64,000 nucleotides of DNA from Autumnicola tepida (GTDB lineage Bacteria > Bacteroidota > Bacteroidia > Flavobacteriales > Flavobacteriaceae), in assembly GCF_031846485.1 (NCBI RefSeq), contig NZ_JAVRHQ010000008.1, forward strand, positions 92,214-156,213, given 5' to 3'. This document shows, one piece after another, positions 36,180 to 43,754 of this stretch. Position 1 is the stretch's first letter; every line of letters starts with the position of its first letter. The notes under the pieces were generated by a model. That model worked only from the letters and a program-made list of their open reading frames with translations. It was not told the DNA's origin and searched no databases. Made by a program: the position numbers and the translations under genes.

Positions 36180-36253
36180 GCTAAATCTTATTTAGCGTAA
36201 AAATAAGATTTTGAAGGGGAGAAAGAGAAAATAAGCATGAAGAAAATCGAGGT

Positions 36254-36652
36254 TTAATCTATCCTTTTGTATTTGTAAAGGCAGGCTTCTATACAGCCTA
36301 TACCACCCAGGATCATAACCCTGGAACCCAATGTATCTACCCGCCAGCTTAGGTGTTCCTCCTCACAATCCAATTGTAAAATATTATCTTCAAGGGTAAA
36401 TTCCCCTTCACTACAATTCTGGCGGCCGGAAGAACTGAATTTTCCATTATCAAAAAAGGTATAAATATTACCGTTTTTTACCGGTCTCCATTCAGTCTCA
36501 CCCCCGGGACTAACATAGGATTCGGTAAGTTCCCAGGTTCCGGTAATGTTCTGAACATTTACATCCAAAACGGTAATTTCCTCTTCTTCTGAATTACAAC
36601 CAAAGATCATTAGAAGTAAGGCGAGGCTGCTTAATTGTAATAGTACTTTCAT
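36254..36652 (-). CDS. Small lipocalin-like lipoprotein
   Basis: A 132-residue lipoprotein (acceptor Cys 19 in MIFGCNSEEEE) with a lipocalin-like mature part: NITGTWELTESYV near the start, a YTFFDNGKFSSSG strand and several Cys (GIGCIEACLYKYKRI) at the end. Proteins of this sort are common in Flavobacteriaceae with unknown roles. It lies 74 bases beyond mazG in the same direction. Its neighbours give no functional hint. Confidence 0.8.
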   Translation of the reverse strand: MKVLLQLSSLALLLMIFGCNSEEEEITVLDVNVQNITGTWELTESYVSPGGETEWRPVKNGNIYTFFDNGKFSSSGRQNCSEGEFTLEDNILQLDCEEEHLSWRVDTLGSRVMILGGIGCIEACLYKYKRID

Positions 36653-36779
36653 GATTCCTGTTTTTAATTAGATACTTAAGGATTAGAAAGGTTGCGTTAG
36701 AAATTTATTTTTACGGCTTTTTATTATTCTTCCGACTTTCAGGAATGATCCATTGGGACTTCCGATGAATATACCGCCC

Positions 36780-36810
36780 AAAAAAAGCTCCCTGGTTTCC
36801 CAGGAAGCTT
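36780..36810 (-). terminator. Rho-independent terminator of tRNA-His
   Basis: On the minus strand AAGCTTCCTGG-GAAA-CCAGGGAGCTT (one wobble pair in 11) followed by a T run, beginning about 10 bases after the tRNA 3' end. Confidence 0.9.
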
Positions 36811-36818
36811 GTAAAAGG

Positions 36819-36893
36819 GGTGGAAGACCGGGTTCGAACCGGCGACCTCTGGAACCACAATCCAGCGCTCTAACCAGCTGAGCTACGACCACC
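36819..36893 (-). tRNA. tRNA-His (anticodon GTG)
   Basis: Read on the minus strand the cloverleaf is complete: GTGGTCG acceptor strand with the extra G-1 of tRNA-His at 36893, D-arm GCTC...GAGC, anticodon stem CTGGA-TTGTGGT-TCCAG with GTG in the loop, T-arm GCCGG-TTCGAAC-CCGGT, acceptor strand CTTCCAC and discriminator C. CCA is not encoded. Acceptor pairs 5-68 (U-U) and 6-67 (C-U) are mismatched. Its hairpin terminator is at 36780-36810. Confidence 0.95.
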
Positions 36894-36954
36894 ATTTTAA
36901 TTGCGGTTGCAAATGTAAGTTATTTATACATTTCCGCAAAGAAAAAATTCCATT

Positions 36955-37671
36955 TTAAATAAGGTCAAAAACAGAATCTACTGCCACATACCGCTCTGCA
37001 GTAAAGCCTTCGCCATGCTCTGTATTAATTATTCTTCCTAAATCCCGGGCGCGGTAATTTATGCTTTCCAGGAAGTTACTGCTGGAAATAGGTGTTTGAG
37101 GTTCTTTGCTTTCCGCGTCAAAAAATTGGGTTTTATAAGCTTTAACGGCTTCCATTTTTTTATCGATATAACCGGAAATATCAACAACAAAATCTGGTTC
37201 CAGATTCTTCCATTGTATGTAATGAAAAACGTGCTTTGGCCTCCATGCTTCCTGTTTCTTCTGGTCATGAATGGTCTCTATCTTGCGCAATCCACTCAAA
37301 AAGCAGGCATCGCTAACCAACTTGGCTCCTTTGCCATGATCTATATGCCGATCATCAACCGCATTGCAAAGTACAATCTCCGGTCTGTATCTTCTTAATA
37401 TTTTAATTATCTCAAGTTGGTGAGAAGTGTTATTGATGAAGAAACCATCGCTAAATTCTAAATTATGCCTCATTTTAACCCCCAGGATTTTTGCAGCTTC
37501 CGCCGCTTCCCTGTCCCTGGTTTCTGCTGTACCCCGGGTACCCAATTCGCCGCGGGTGAGATCAAGAATTCCAACTTTTTTTCCCCTGTCCACTTCTTTT
37601 GCAATGGTGCCCGCACAACTCAGTTCCACATCATCAGGATGGGAGCCCACCGCTAAAATATCTAATTTCAT
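36955..37671 (-). CDS. bshB1: Bacillithiol biosynthesis deacetylase BshB1
   Basis: BshB1 removes the acetyl group from N-acetylglucosaminyl malate during synthesis of bacillithiol, the low-molecular-weight thiol of many Firmicutes and Bacteroidota. The 238-residue protein is a PIG-L/LmbE deacetylase with the zinc motif SHPDDVE (H11, D13, D14) and the second ligand cluster DDRHIDHGKG (H109, D111, H112). The C-terminal region carries KAYKTQF, common in the family. It follows a trans-sulfuration enzyme gene by 21 bases in the same direction. bshA, bshB2 and bshC are not in the window. Confidence 0.94.
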   Translation of the reverse strand: MKLDILAVGSHPDDVELSCAGTIAKEVDRGKKVGILDLTRGELGTRGTAETRDREAAEAAKILGVKMRHNLEFSDGFFINNTSHQLEIIKILRRYRPEIVLCNAVDDRHIDHGKGAKLVSDACFLSGLRKIETIHDQKKQEAWRPKHVFHYIQWKNLEPDFVVDISGYIDKKMEAVKAYKTQFFDAESKEPQTPISSSNFLESINYRARDLGRIINTEHGEGFTAERYVAVDSVFDLI

Positions 37672-37692
37672 TCCTTTTGCTTTTCCTTTTGC

Positions 37693-38844
37693 TTATTTTA
37701 TCTGCCCGAGTGCCTGTTCAATATCATCTATTAGGTCTTCTTTTTCCTCAATTCCCAGGGAGAAACGCAACAATCCGTCACGAATTCCCTGCTTCTCCCT
37801 TTCCTCCGGCGTTAAAAGCCCATGCGAGGTTTTTGATGGAGAAAGAATGGTAGATTCCACTCCCGCAAGGCTCATTGATGATTTTATGAGCTTCAGTTTC
37901 TTCTGAAAAAGGTCGGCATCAAGGCCTTCTTTTAGTTCAAAAGATAACATCCCGCCAAATCCTTTCATTTGAGAAGCGGCGACCTTATGATCGGGATGCG
38001 ATTCAAGGCCGGGATAATAAACTTTTGCTACGTCCTGGTGCTGATCTAGAAATTCAGCTAAACGCATGGCATTTTCATTTTGTGCTTTTACCCGAAGTCC
38101 CATAGTTTTCAGGCTTCGCTCCAGAAGCCAGACAGTATGATCGCTTAAACTTCCGCCGAAATTTTTGGCGAGCTGAAAGATCTTGTCGATATGCTCTTCC
38201 GAAGCTATTGCCGTCCCGGCCAAGATATCACTATGGCCACCCATATATTTTGTAGCAGAATGTAAAACCACATCAATTCCAAAATCTATAGGATTTTGAT
38301 TTACGGGCGAGGCAAAAGTATTGTCAATCATACTTACCAGCCCGTGTTTTTTAGAAATTTCAGCAATAGCTTTAATATCGGTTACCGTAAGTAATGGATT
38401 GGAAGGCGTTTCAATATAGATCACCCTGGTATTTTCCTTTACTTCCTTTTCAAAAGAAGCAGGGGAATAATCTTCAGTAAACGTGTATTCAATCCCGAAT
38501 TTATCAAACTCTTCCACCACCAGATTGCTCGTGCCGCCATACAAGGTGTTTTGAAATACAACGTGGTCTCCTTTATGTAAAAACGCCAAAAGGGCTGTAC
38601 TAACCGCAGCCATTCCACTTCCAAAAATAAGGGCGGCCTCTCCATGTTCCAGGGCAGCCATTTTTTGTGCAAGGGCTACCTGGTTTGGAGTATTGAAGTA
38701 TCGCGGGTAACGCTTTACCTCTACATCTTCAAAAGCATAGGAGGTAGACATGTAAAGCGGAGAAACCGCGCCTTTAAATTGCTCGTCCTTAAGTTCCCCT
38801 ACATGCGTGCAAATGGTATTTATACCTTTATATTTTTCAGCCAT
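37693..38844 (-). CDS. Trans-sulfuration PLP enzyme (cystathionine gamma-synthase/lyase family)
   Basis: A 383-residue Cys/Met metabolism PLP enzyme. The internal-aldimine lysine is K199 in HSATKYMGGHSD; other motifs are ALIFGSGMAAVSTALLAFL, TLYGGTSNLV, IETPSNPLLTVTDI and MIDNTFASP. Family members include cystathionine gamma-synthase, cystathionine gamma-lyase, O-acetylhomoserine sulfhydrylase and methionine gamma-lyase, and sequence motifs alone do not decide between them. The adjacency with bshB1 suggests supply of cysteine for bacillithiol, which favours a lyase or synthase role; this is inference. Confidence 0.92.
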   Translation of the reverse strand: MAEKYKGINTICTHVGELKDEQFKGAVSPLYMSTSYAFEDVEVKRYPRYFNTPNQVALAQKMAALEHGEAALIFGSGMAAVSTALLAFLHKGDHVVFQNTLYGGTSNLVVEEFDKFGIEYTFTEDYSPASFEKEVKENTRVIYIETPSNPLLTVTDIKAIAEISKKHGLVSMIDNTFASPVNQNPIDFGIDVVLHSATKYMGGHSDILAGTAIASEEHIDKIFQLAKNFGGSLSDHTVWLLERSLKTMGLRVKAQNENAMRLAEFLDQHQDVAKVYYPGLESHPDHKVAASQMKGFGGMLSFELKEGLDADLFQKKLKLIKSSMSLAGVESTILSPSKTSHGLLTPEEREKQGIRDGLLRFSLGIEEKEDLIDDIEQALGQIK

Positions 38845-39015
38845 TAAATAGTATTAATTCGTGATTTTTAAAATTTTTCCTAATGTAAAAAGAATAATCC
38901 TAAACTGCCCGCTTTGCCCGTACATAAAGGCTTAGTTTCAAATTATATTAACTAAAAAGAAAGCTTTCCTGCCCTTTTTCTTACATTTAAGCCAAATCAA
39001 TTTTAACTTTAAACC

Positions 39016-39393
39016 ATGAGTATACTTTCTTCCCTTTTAGGAAATGCCGGAGCTATAGATAAGGAAAAGCTGCAAGCCGATTACGGGAAACTTTTAATCC
39101 CTTCAGAAAATATTGAGGCCGGTTTTAAAATTATCCGAGACACCTTTATTTTTACCAATAAAAGACTCATACTTATTGATGTACAGGGAATTACCGGCAG
39201 AAAGACCGAATATTTTTCTGTGCTCTACAAAAGCATTACAAGATTTAGCGTGGAAACTGCGGGAAGTTTTGATCTGGATGCAGAATTGAAGATCTGGATT
39301 TCGGGGGAATCGACACCTTCTATCTCCAAGAAATTTGATAAAAAAGTGAATATCTACGAGGTTCAAAAGCTTTTAGCTGAATTTACCTTGTAA
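39016..39393 (+). CDS. PH-domain (bPH/YvbH-like) protein
   Basis: A 125-residue protein made of a single bacterial PH-like domain (YvbH/DUF1696 type). Characteristic segments are EAGFKIIRDTFIFTNKRLILIDVQG and YSVL-like core strands (EYFSVLYKSITRFSVETAG) and FDLDAELKIWISG. No signal or membrane segment is seen. Function of these small PH-like proteins is not known; some form ring-shaped oligomers. It stands alone between converging neighbours and is followed by a terminator. Confidence 0.85.
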   Translation: MSILSSLLGNAGAIDKEKLQADYGKLLIPSENIEAGFKIIRDTFIFTNKRLILIDVQGITGRKTEYFSVLYKSITRFSVETAGSFDLDAELKIWISGESTPSISKKFDKKVNIYEVQKLLAEFTL

Positions 39394-39521
39394 TTTCTGA
39401 AGCTATGGACGCTGCCGGATAGAAATTGATACCACTGAAGTAAAATTATCTTATGAAAATGTACGATATAATTTTTTCCCACCCTTGCGATCCGCCTAAC
39501 TTCAGAAAATAAAAAAAAGCT

Positions 39522-39564
39522 AAAAGACCGGTTAGGATCGCTCAGCCATTTTTTAACCGGCTTT
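39522..39564. terminator. Bidirectional terminator between PH protein and DUF1622
   Basis: Stem AAAAGACCGGTTA / TAACCGGCTTTT with a loop of about 19 bases and T-rich flanks on both strands, in the gap between the convergent PH-domain and DUF1622 genes. Confidence 0.7.
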
Positions 39565-39575
39565 TCTTCAAAAAC

Positions 39576-39943
39576 TTACGAATCCTGATTCAGGCGCTTT
39601 TCAGAATCTTTTCGTTGCCAGGGGAATTTTCCTTCAATTTCAAGCTCAATAGATAAACTCAGGAAGGTCCTTATAAGTACAATTACTCCCAGGGCCAATA
39701 CCCTGTTCATGGTGGGCTCGGTTACACGGTTGCGATAATATCCCCGGCAACAAGTATTTCCAGGCCAAGAAGGATACCTTTCCCCAGTTCCTGCCGAAGC
39801 AACCTGTACGAGCGTTGCCCTCCCTTTTGTAAGGAAAAGACAAATTTTCCCAATGCCAGTACTGTTCCCACGATTATAGAAATTATACCTGCAGCCTCAA
39901 TAACTTTAGCAGTGTACTCAATATAAAGTTCTATATCATCCAT
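39576..39943 (-). pseudogene. DUF1622 small membrane protein, frameshifted
   Basis: DUF1622 proteins are small three-helix membrane proteins of unknown function. The first 73 codons (39943-39722) give an intact N-terminal part (MDDIELYIEYTAKVIEAAG, hydrophobic IISIIVGTVLALGKFVF, YRLLRQELGKGILLGLEILVAGDIIATV) and then run into TAA. In the -1 frame the family's C-terminal part continues at once without gap (TEPTMNRVLALGVIVLI, RTFLSLSIELEIEGKFPW, ending at TAA 39578-39576). One lost base near the GTG-TAA junction explains this. No canonical slippery heptamer is present, so a pseudogene or a sequencing error is more likely than programmed frameshifting. Confidence 0.85.
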
Positions 39944-39995
39944 AAAATAAATTTCAGCAAACTGAAGTTAAAAATTAAATGCAGGAATAGCCAAT

Positions 39996-41606
39996 TTATT
40001 CGCTGGATAATTTCTGATATACACCATTGGTCCAGCCAAAACCATCCTGCGTGGGATATTCCCCACCACCACTTTTCCTGGTAAGATCTTCCACATTATA
40101 TTTTTCCAGCATCTTATAGGTGCGGCCGTAAACGGCTTTATTTATTTCTAACCAACCAGTTTTAATTTTACTGGCAAGGCCGTTTTTGTTATAGTTTCGC
40201 AGTCCTTTTATGGTAATCCATTGCAAAGGAGCCCAGCCATTGGGTGCATCCCATTGCTGGCCGGTATGGTAAGGCGTAGTGACCACTCCTCCTGGCTTTA
40301 AAAACTCCTGTTCTACTTTGCCGGCAACTTTGGAAGCCTGCTCTGCAGTGGCAATTTCAAAAAATAAAGGATAAATTCCGGCCAGGGAAAGTACCTCGGT
40401 GTTTTTATGTCTGCGGAAGTTATAATCCATAAAAAATCCATCTTCTTTATTCCAGAAGTATTTCAGGATTAGAGCTTTTCGCCGCGCCGCCTTTTTTCTG
40501 AAATTTTCTGCTTCCGAAGAATTGCCGTTAATCCCATAGGCCTGTGCAATTGTTTTTTCCAGGTTATAAAGAAGCGAATTCAAATCTACGGGAAGAATTT
40601 TTGTGGTATGGATAGTATAGAGGTTAAAATTTCCCGCAGCATCCCTGTCCATCCACCGGCTGGAGAAATCCCAACCCGATTCTGCCCCGGCACGCAGGTT
40701 CCTATACACTTCTTCCTTTGTAAGATCTGGAAATTTAGCCACCGCTTCTTTTGCGGTTTTTACATCTTCACGGTAACTCTCCGGCCTTGGCTCTGGTTTA
40801 TCATCCCAGTACCGATTCAAAAGATCACCTTCAGCTATAAGCACCACCCGCCTGTGTGCGGGATTGGATGCAGAAAGATCTGATGCACCGGCCATCCAGA
40901 ATTCATATTCCCTTTTCATTTCCTCAAGATATTCCACATACACCTCCTCTCCTTCCTCTTCAGCTAAAACCTTTACCATCATTGCGAAAAATGGTGGCTG
41001 CGATCTGCCAAGGTAATAGGTGCGGTTCCCATTAGGAACAAAACCATAAGTGTTAATAAGAAAAGCAAAATTATCGACCATATTCCTAATGGTTCCCACC
41101 TCTTTATCCTGCTGCAACCCTAACATTGTAAAATAACTGTCCCAGTAATATATTTCACGAAAACGCCCACCGGGAACTATATATGAATTGGGCAAAGGAA
41201 TTAGGGTTCCGGAAATTTCATCATCTGCAGGTCTCTTCAGCACTTCCCAAAGTTTTCTGATATGAGTGTTTATAGAGGAAGAATCTGTTTTATAAACAAT
41301 TGCGCCGGTAACGGGAATATCAAAATTCCGCTTTACAAAAGCAGAAACCGATGCCGGGGTTTTATTTTGCAAATTTTCATATTCCTGCCTAATTTCCCTT
41401 ACCTCTTTTAATGGCTGGGCATCCACAAAGGTCTTACTATCGGGAAATATTTCTTTATTCTGAACGTCATAAAACAAACCTCCATATAACTCTTCCGGTG
41501 GCAGGATGGTAGCTGAATTCTTTTCTACCGTATTAACTGAAGAACAAGCTGTGAGAAATGTGAGAAAAAAACAGGTAATATAGGCTGGGTTTCTTTTGTT
41601 TTTCAT
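39996..41606 (-). CDS. treA: Lipoprotein alpha,alpha-trehalase (GH37)
   Basis: GH37 trehalase hydrolyses trehalose to two glucose. The 536-residue protein has both family signatures: PGGRFREIYYWDSYF at 145-159 and QQWDAPNGWAP around 450-460, and a GWDFSSRW motif between them. A lipoprotein signal (TACSS, Cys 21) places it on the periplasmic or outer-membrane side, in contrast to cytoplasmic TreF. It would supply glucose from external trehalose. It is not clustered with sugar transporters or a SusCD pair here. Confidence 0.95.
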   Translation of the reverse strand: MKNKRNPAYITCFFLTFLTACSSVNTVEKNSATILPPEELYGGLFYDVQNKEIFPDSKTFVDAQPLKEVREIRQEYENLQNKTPASVSAFVKRNFDIPVTGAIVYKTDSSSINTHIRKLWEVLKRPADDEISGTLIPLPNSYIVPGGRFREIYYWDSYFTMLGLQQDKEVGTIRNMVDNFAFLINTYGFVPNGNRTYYLGRSQPPFFAMMVKVLAEEEGEEVYVEYLEEMKREYEFWMAGASDLSASNPAHRRVVLIAEGDLLNRYWDDKPEPRPESYREDVKTAKEAVAKFPDLTKEEVYRNLRAGAESGWDFSSRWMDRDAAGNFNLYTIHTTKILPVDLNSLLYNLEKTIAQAYGINGNSSEAENFRKKAARRKALILKYFWNKEDGFFMDYNFRRHKNTEVLSLAGIYPLFFEIATAEQASKVAGKVEQEFLKPGGVVTTPYHTGQQWDAPNGWAPLQWITIKGLRNYNKNGLASKIKTGWLEINKAVYGRTYKMLEKYNVEDLTRKSGGGEYPTQDGFGWTNGVYQKLSSE

Positions 41607-41687
41607 GAAAAAGGACTGTATTAATGGCTTTAATTATAAAATATTCCCTTTCTTCCGAATTTACCAATATTTCACCAGAAGTATCTT

Positions 41688-41695
41688 TAAATTTG
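41688..41695 (+). promoter_or_regulatory. Putative -7 element (TAAATTTG) of the GNAT gene
   Basis: Exact TAnnTTTG match 27 bases before the ATG at 41723; no -33 TTG at good spacing. Confidence 0.45.
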
Positions 41696-41722
41696 CCCAA
41701 AAATTAAATTAATTGATACTCA

Positions 41723-42181
41723 ATGGAAATCCTTTCTTATTCTCCTGAATATGCTGAAGATTTTAAAAATCTAAACCTGGAATGGCTTAAGAAATATTTT
41801 TGGGTAGAACCACATGACGAGGAAGTTTTGGGCCACCCGGACAAATATATTATAGCTCCCGGCGGAACTATCTTTTTTGTAAAAGATGAACATAAAATTG
41901 TTGCAACCGTAGCCTTCATGAAAATGGAGGAAGGTGTATATGAACTCACGAAAATGGCGGTAACACCTGTTTACCAGGGCAAAAAGCTTGGGCAGAAACT
42001 AATGGAGCATGGGCTGAAATTTGCCAAAAATGAAGGCTGGGACCAACTTATTATCTATTCTAACCGAAAGCTGGAAAACGCAATTTACATCTATAAAAAG
42101 TACGGCTTTAAAGAGATTCCCATAGAGGAAAACAATCCCTATGCGCGAGGCGACATTAAAATGAAGCTGAACCTTTCTTAA
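41723..42181 (+). CDS. GNAT-family N-acetyltransferase
   Basis: A 152-residue acetyltransferase of the GNAT fold. The acetyl-CoA-binding motif A is visible as VYELTKMAVTPVYQGKKLGQKLMEH (about 78-102, with the Q/RxxGxG-type GKKLGQ), followed by motif B LIIYSNRKLENAIYIYKKYGF. The substrate is not identifiable. No signal sequence is seen. It is a single gene with its own -7 element. Confidence 0.9.
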   Translation: MEILSYSPEYAEDFKNLNLEWLKKYFWVEPHDEEVLGHPDKYIIAPGGTIFFVKDEHKIVATVAFMKMEEGVYELTKMAVTPVYQGKKLGQKLMEHGLKFAKNEGWDQLIIYSNRKLENAIYIYKKYGFKEIPIEENNPYARGDIKMKLNLS

Positions 42182-42318
42182 ATCTTTATTAAACTAAATC
42201 TGCTTCAATTTGAGGTTATGTAACTTTATAGTTTAATTCGCTGTTTTTAAATGAATAACATCAAAGTTCAACCACAAGCTGCCGGAAAATTATAACCGGG
42301 GGCATAAAAGTAATCTGA

Positions 42319-43137
42319 ATGAAAAAGATAATTACACTATTTAGCTTTGCAGCAATTCTGGCTGGCTGCAAGAATGAAGGAAACAAAGAAATGGAGGCAG
42401 AAAATACTGAAGTTAACGAAACTGCCGGGATGGAGCAGGAATCGGATACTGCCTTTGTAGACATTGAGCCAATTTCCCACGCCACAGCGGTTTTCCATTG
42501 GGGAGACGATGTATTTTATACCGATCCTGTTGGTGGGGCAGAAGCTTTTTCCGAAGCCGAAACTCCTGATTTTGTTTTAATCACCGATATCCACAGTGAC
42601 CATATGGATGCGGAAACCTTACAGGCACTGGAACTGGATAGCATAAAGATTATTGTTCCGCAGGCCGTGAAAGACCAGTTGCCGGCTGAAATGAGCGAAC
42701 AACTTCTTGTTATGGATAACGGCGAAACCATCGAACATATGGGCTATAGCATTACGGCTATCCCCATGTACAATTTACCCGAATCTGAAGATGCCATGCA
42801 TGTGAAAGGCCGCGGGAATGGTTATGTTCTCGAGAAAAACGGAAAAAGCTTATATATCTCCGGGGATACCGAAGATACTCCTGAAATGCGAAACCTTGAA
42901 AATATAGATGTGGCCCTCGTGTCCATGAACCTGCCATACACCATGCCGGTAGACCAGGCTGCAGATGGGGTATTGGCCTTTGCTCCAAAAAAGGTATATC
43001 CTTATCACTACAGGGGCCAGGACGGACTTGCGGACGTGGATAAGTTTAAAGAGCTGGTAAATGAGCAAAATAAAGATATTGAAGTAGTCCTCCTGGACTG
43101 GTATCCGGATATGGCACCGGCGGGAGAAAATCAGTAA
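42319..43137 (+). CDS. MBL-fold lipoprotein (UlaG-like)
   Basis: A 272-residue lipoprotein (acceptor Cys 17 in LAGCKNE) with a metallo-beta-lactamase fold of the UlaG type. The metal-binding motif reads TDIHSDHMD (D90-x-H92-x-D94-H95), so the first His of HxHxDH is Asp; further ligand candidates are H161 (AMHVKG), D183 (SGDTED) and H230 (YPYHYRG). The enzyme activity of the envelope-anchored members is unknown; UlaG itself is a cytoplasmic lactonase. Strong terminator follows. Confidence 0.88.
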   Translation: MKKIITLFSFAAILAGCKNEGNKEMEAENTEVNETAGMEQESDTAFVDIEPISHATAVFHWGDDVFYTDPVGGAEAFSEAETPDFVLITDIHSDHMDAETLQALELDSIKIIVPQAVKDQLPAEMSEQLLVMDNGETIEHMGYSITAIPMYNLPESEDAMHVKGRGNGYVLEKNGKSLYISGDTEDTPEMRNLENIDVALVSMNLPYTMPVDQAADGVLAFAPKKVYPYHYRGQDGLADVDKFKELVNEQNKDIEVVLLDWYPDMAPAGENQ

Positions 43138-43160
43138 TCTCCACCGCATTCTTCTGAAAT

Positions 43161-43196
43161 AAAAAAAGCTGTCCGTTGATTGCGGGCAGCTTTTTT
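43161..43196. terminator. Bidirectional terminator after the MBL gene
   Basis: Stem AAAAAAGCTGTCCG / CGGGCAGCTTTTTT with a short loop, one mismatch and T-runs on both strands. Confidence 0.88.
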
Positions 43197-43241
43197 AATG
43201 CTTTTATGTTTCCTGATTGCAAATGACGATGAAGTGTTGGA

Positions 43242-43562
43242 CTATTTTTTACCGGCAATTTTATTTTCTCCAGATTTGTCCAGCGGGGTTTCAGTTTTTC
43301 TATAGTTTAAGCGCATATTAAGGTAGTACCTTATTGCTTCATCCTCACAATTTTTGGTTAAGATCACCAGTTCATTCTTCTTATTAATGGTAAAAGTCGT
43401 GCTTGTGGCAACAGCTTCCTCTAATTCGAACGTATAATCTTTTACAAGCTGTTCTAATTCCAATTTCACCATTTGTCGATCATTCTTCGGGTCTACGCTC
43501 ATTGCGGTTGCACTGCAAATGCTAAAAACAAGAGCGAACATCAATAAAACCGGATTTTTCAT
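43242..43562 (-). CDS. Small secreted hypothetical protein
   Basis: A 106-residue protein with a signal peptide (MKNPVLLMFALVFSICSATA, cleavage after about residue 20). The mature part is polar with one YTFELEEAVATSTTF segment and a charged, lysine-rich end. It is not recognised. It is followed downstream by the MBL terminator and preceded by a second AGCTG-type terminator of sucC. Confidence 0.6.
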   Translation of the reverse strand: MKNPVLLMFALVFSICSATAMSVDPKNDRQMVKLELEQLVKDYTFELEEAVATSTTFTINKKNELVILTKNCEDEAIRYYLNMRLNYRKTETPLDKSGENKIAGKK

Positions 43563-43694
43563 AATAAATAATTAAGAGGTTATATTATAAAGACAGCTTA
43601 ACAATTTGATTGTTACAATATTACACCAGTAATTTCTTTTTTTAACAGTTTTAAATGCAGCAGCAAATAGCTACACCTCTCCTATTACTGAAAC

Positions 43695-43725
43695 AAAAAA
43701 AGCTGCCCAACCGGACAGCTTTTTG
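43695..43725. terminator. Terminator of sucC
   Basis: AAAAAAGCTGCCC / GGACAGCTTTTT hairpin with a four-base loop; on the minus strand it follows the sucC stop by about 30 bases. Confidence 0.85.
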
Positions 43726-43754
43726 CTTATAATAAAATTTTCTTCTTTTTTACC

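Noticed and set aside
36683..36895. Open frame of 70 codons on the minus strand
   Set aside because: It runs through the tRNA-His gene and its terminator, so it is not a protein gene.
38845..39015. SAM or other riboswitch upstream of the trans-sulfuration gene
   Set aside because: The leader is short and AT-rich with no recognisable riboswitch core.
39716..39730. Programmed -1 frameshift in DUF1622
   Set aside because: No slippery heptamer and the stop is at the junction itself; a base deletion or sequencing error is the simpler explanation.
39646..39843. Open frame of 65 codons inside the DUF1622 region
   Set aside because: It is in a frame that carries no family similarity; the two other frames hold the DUF1622 halves.
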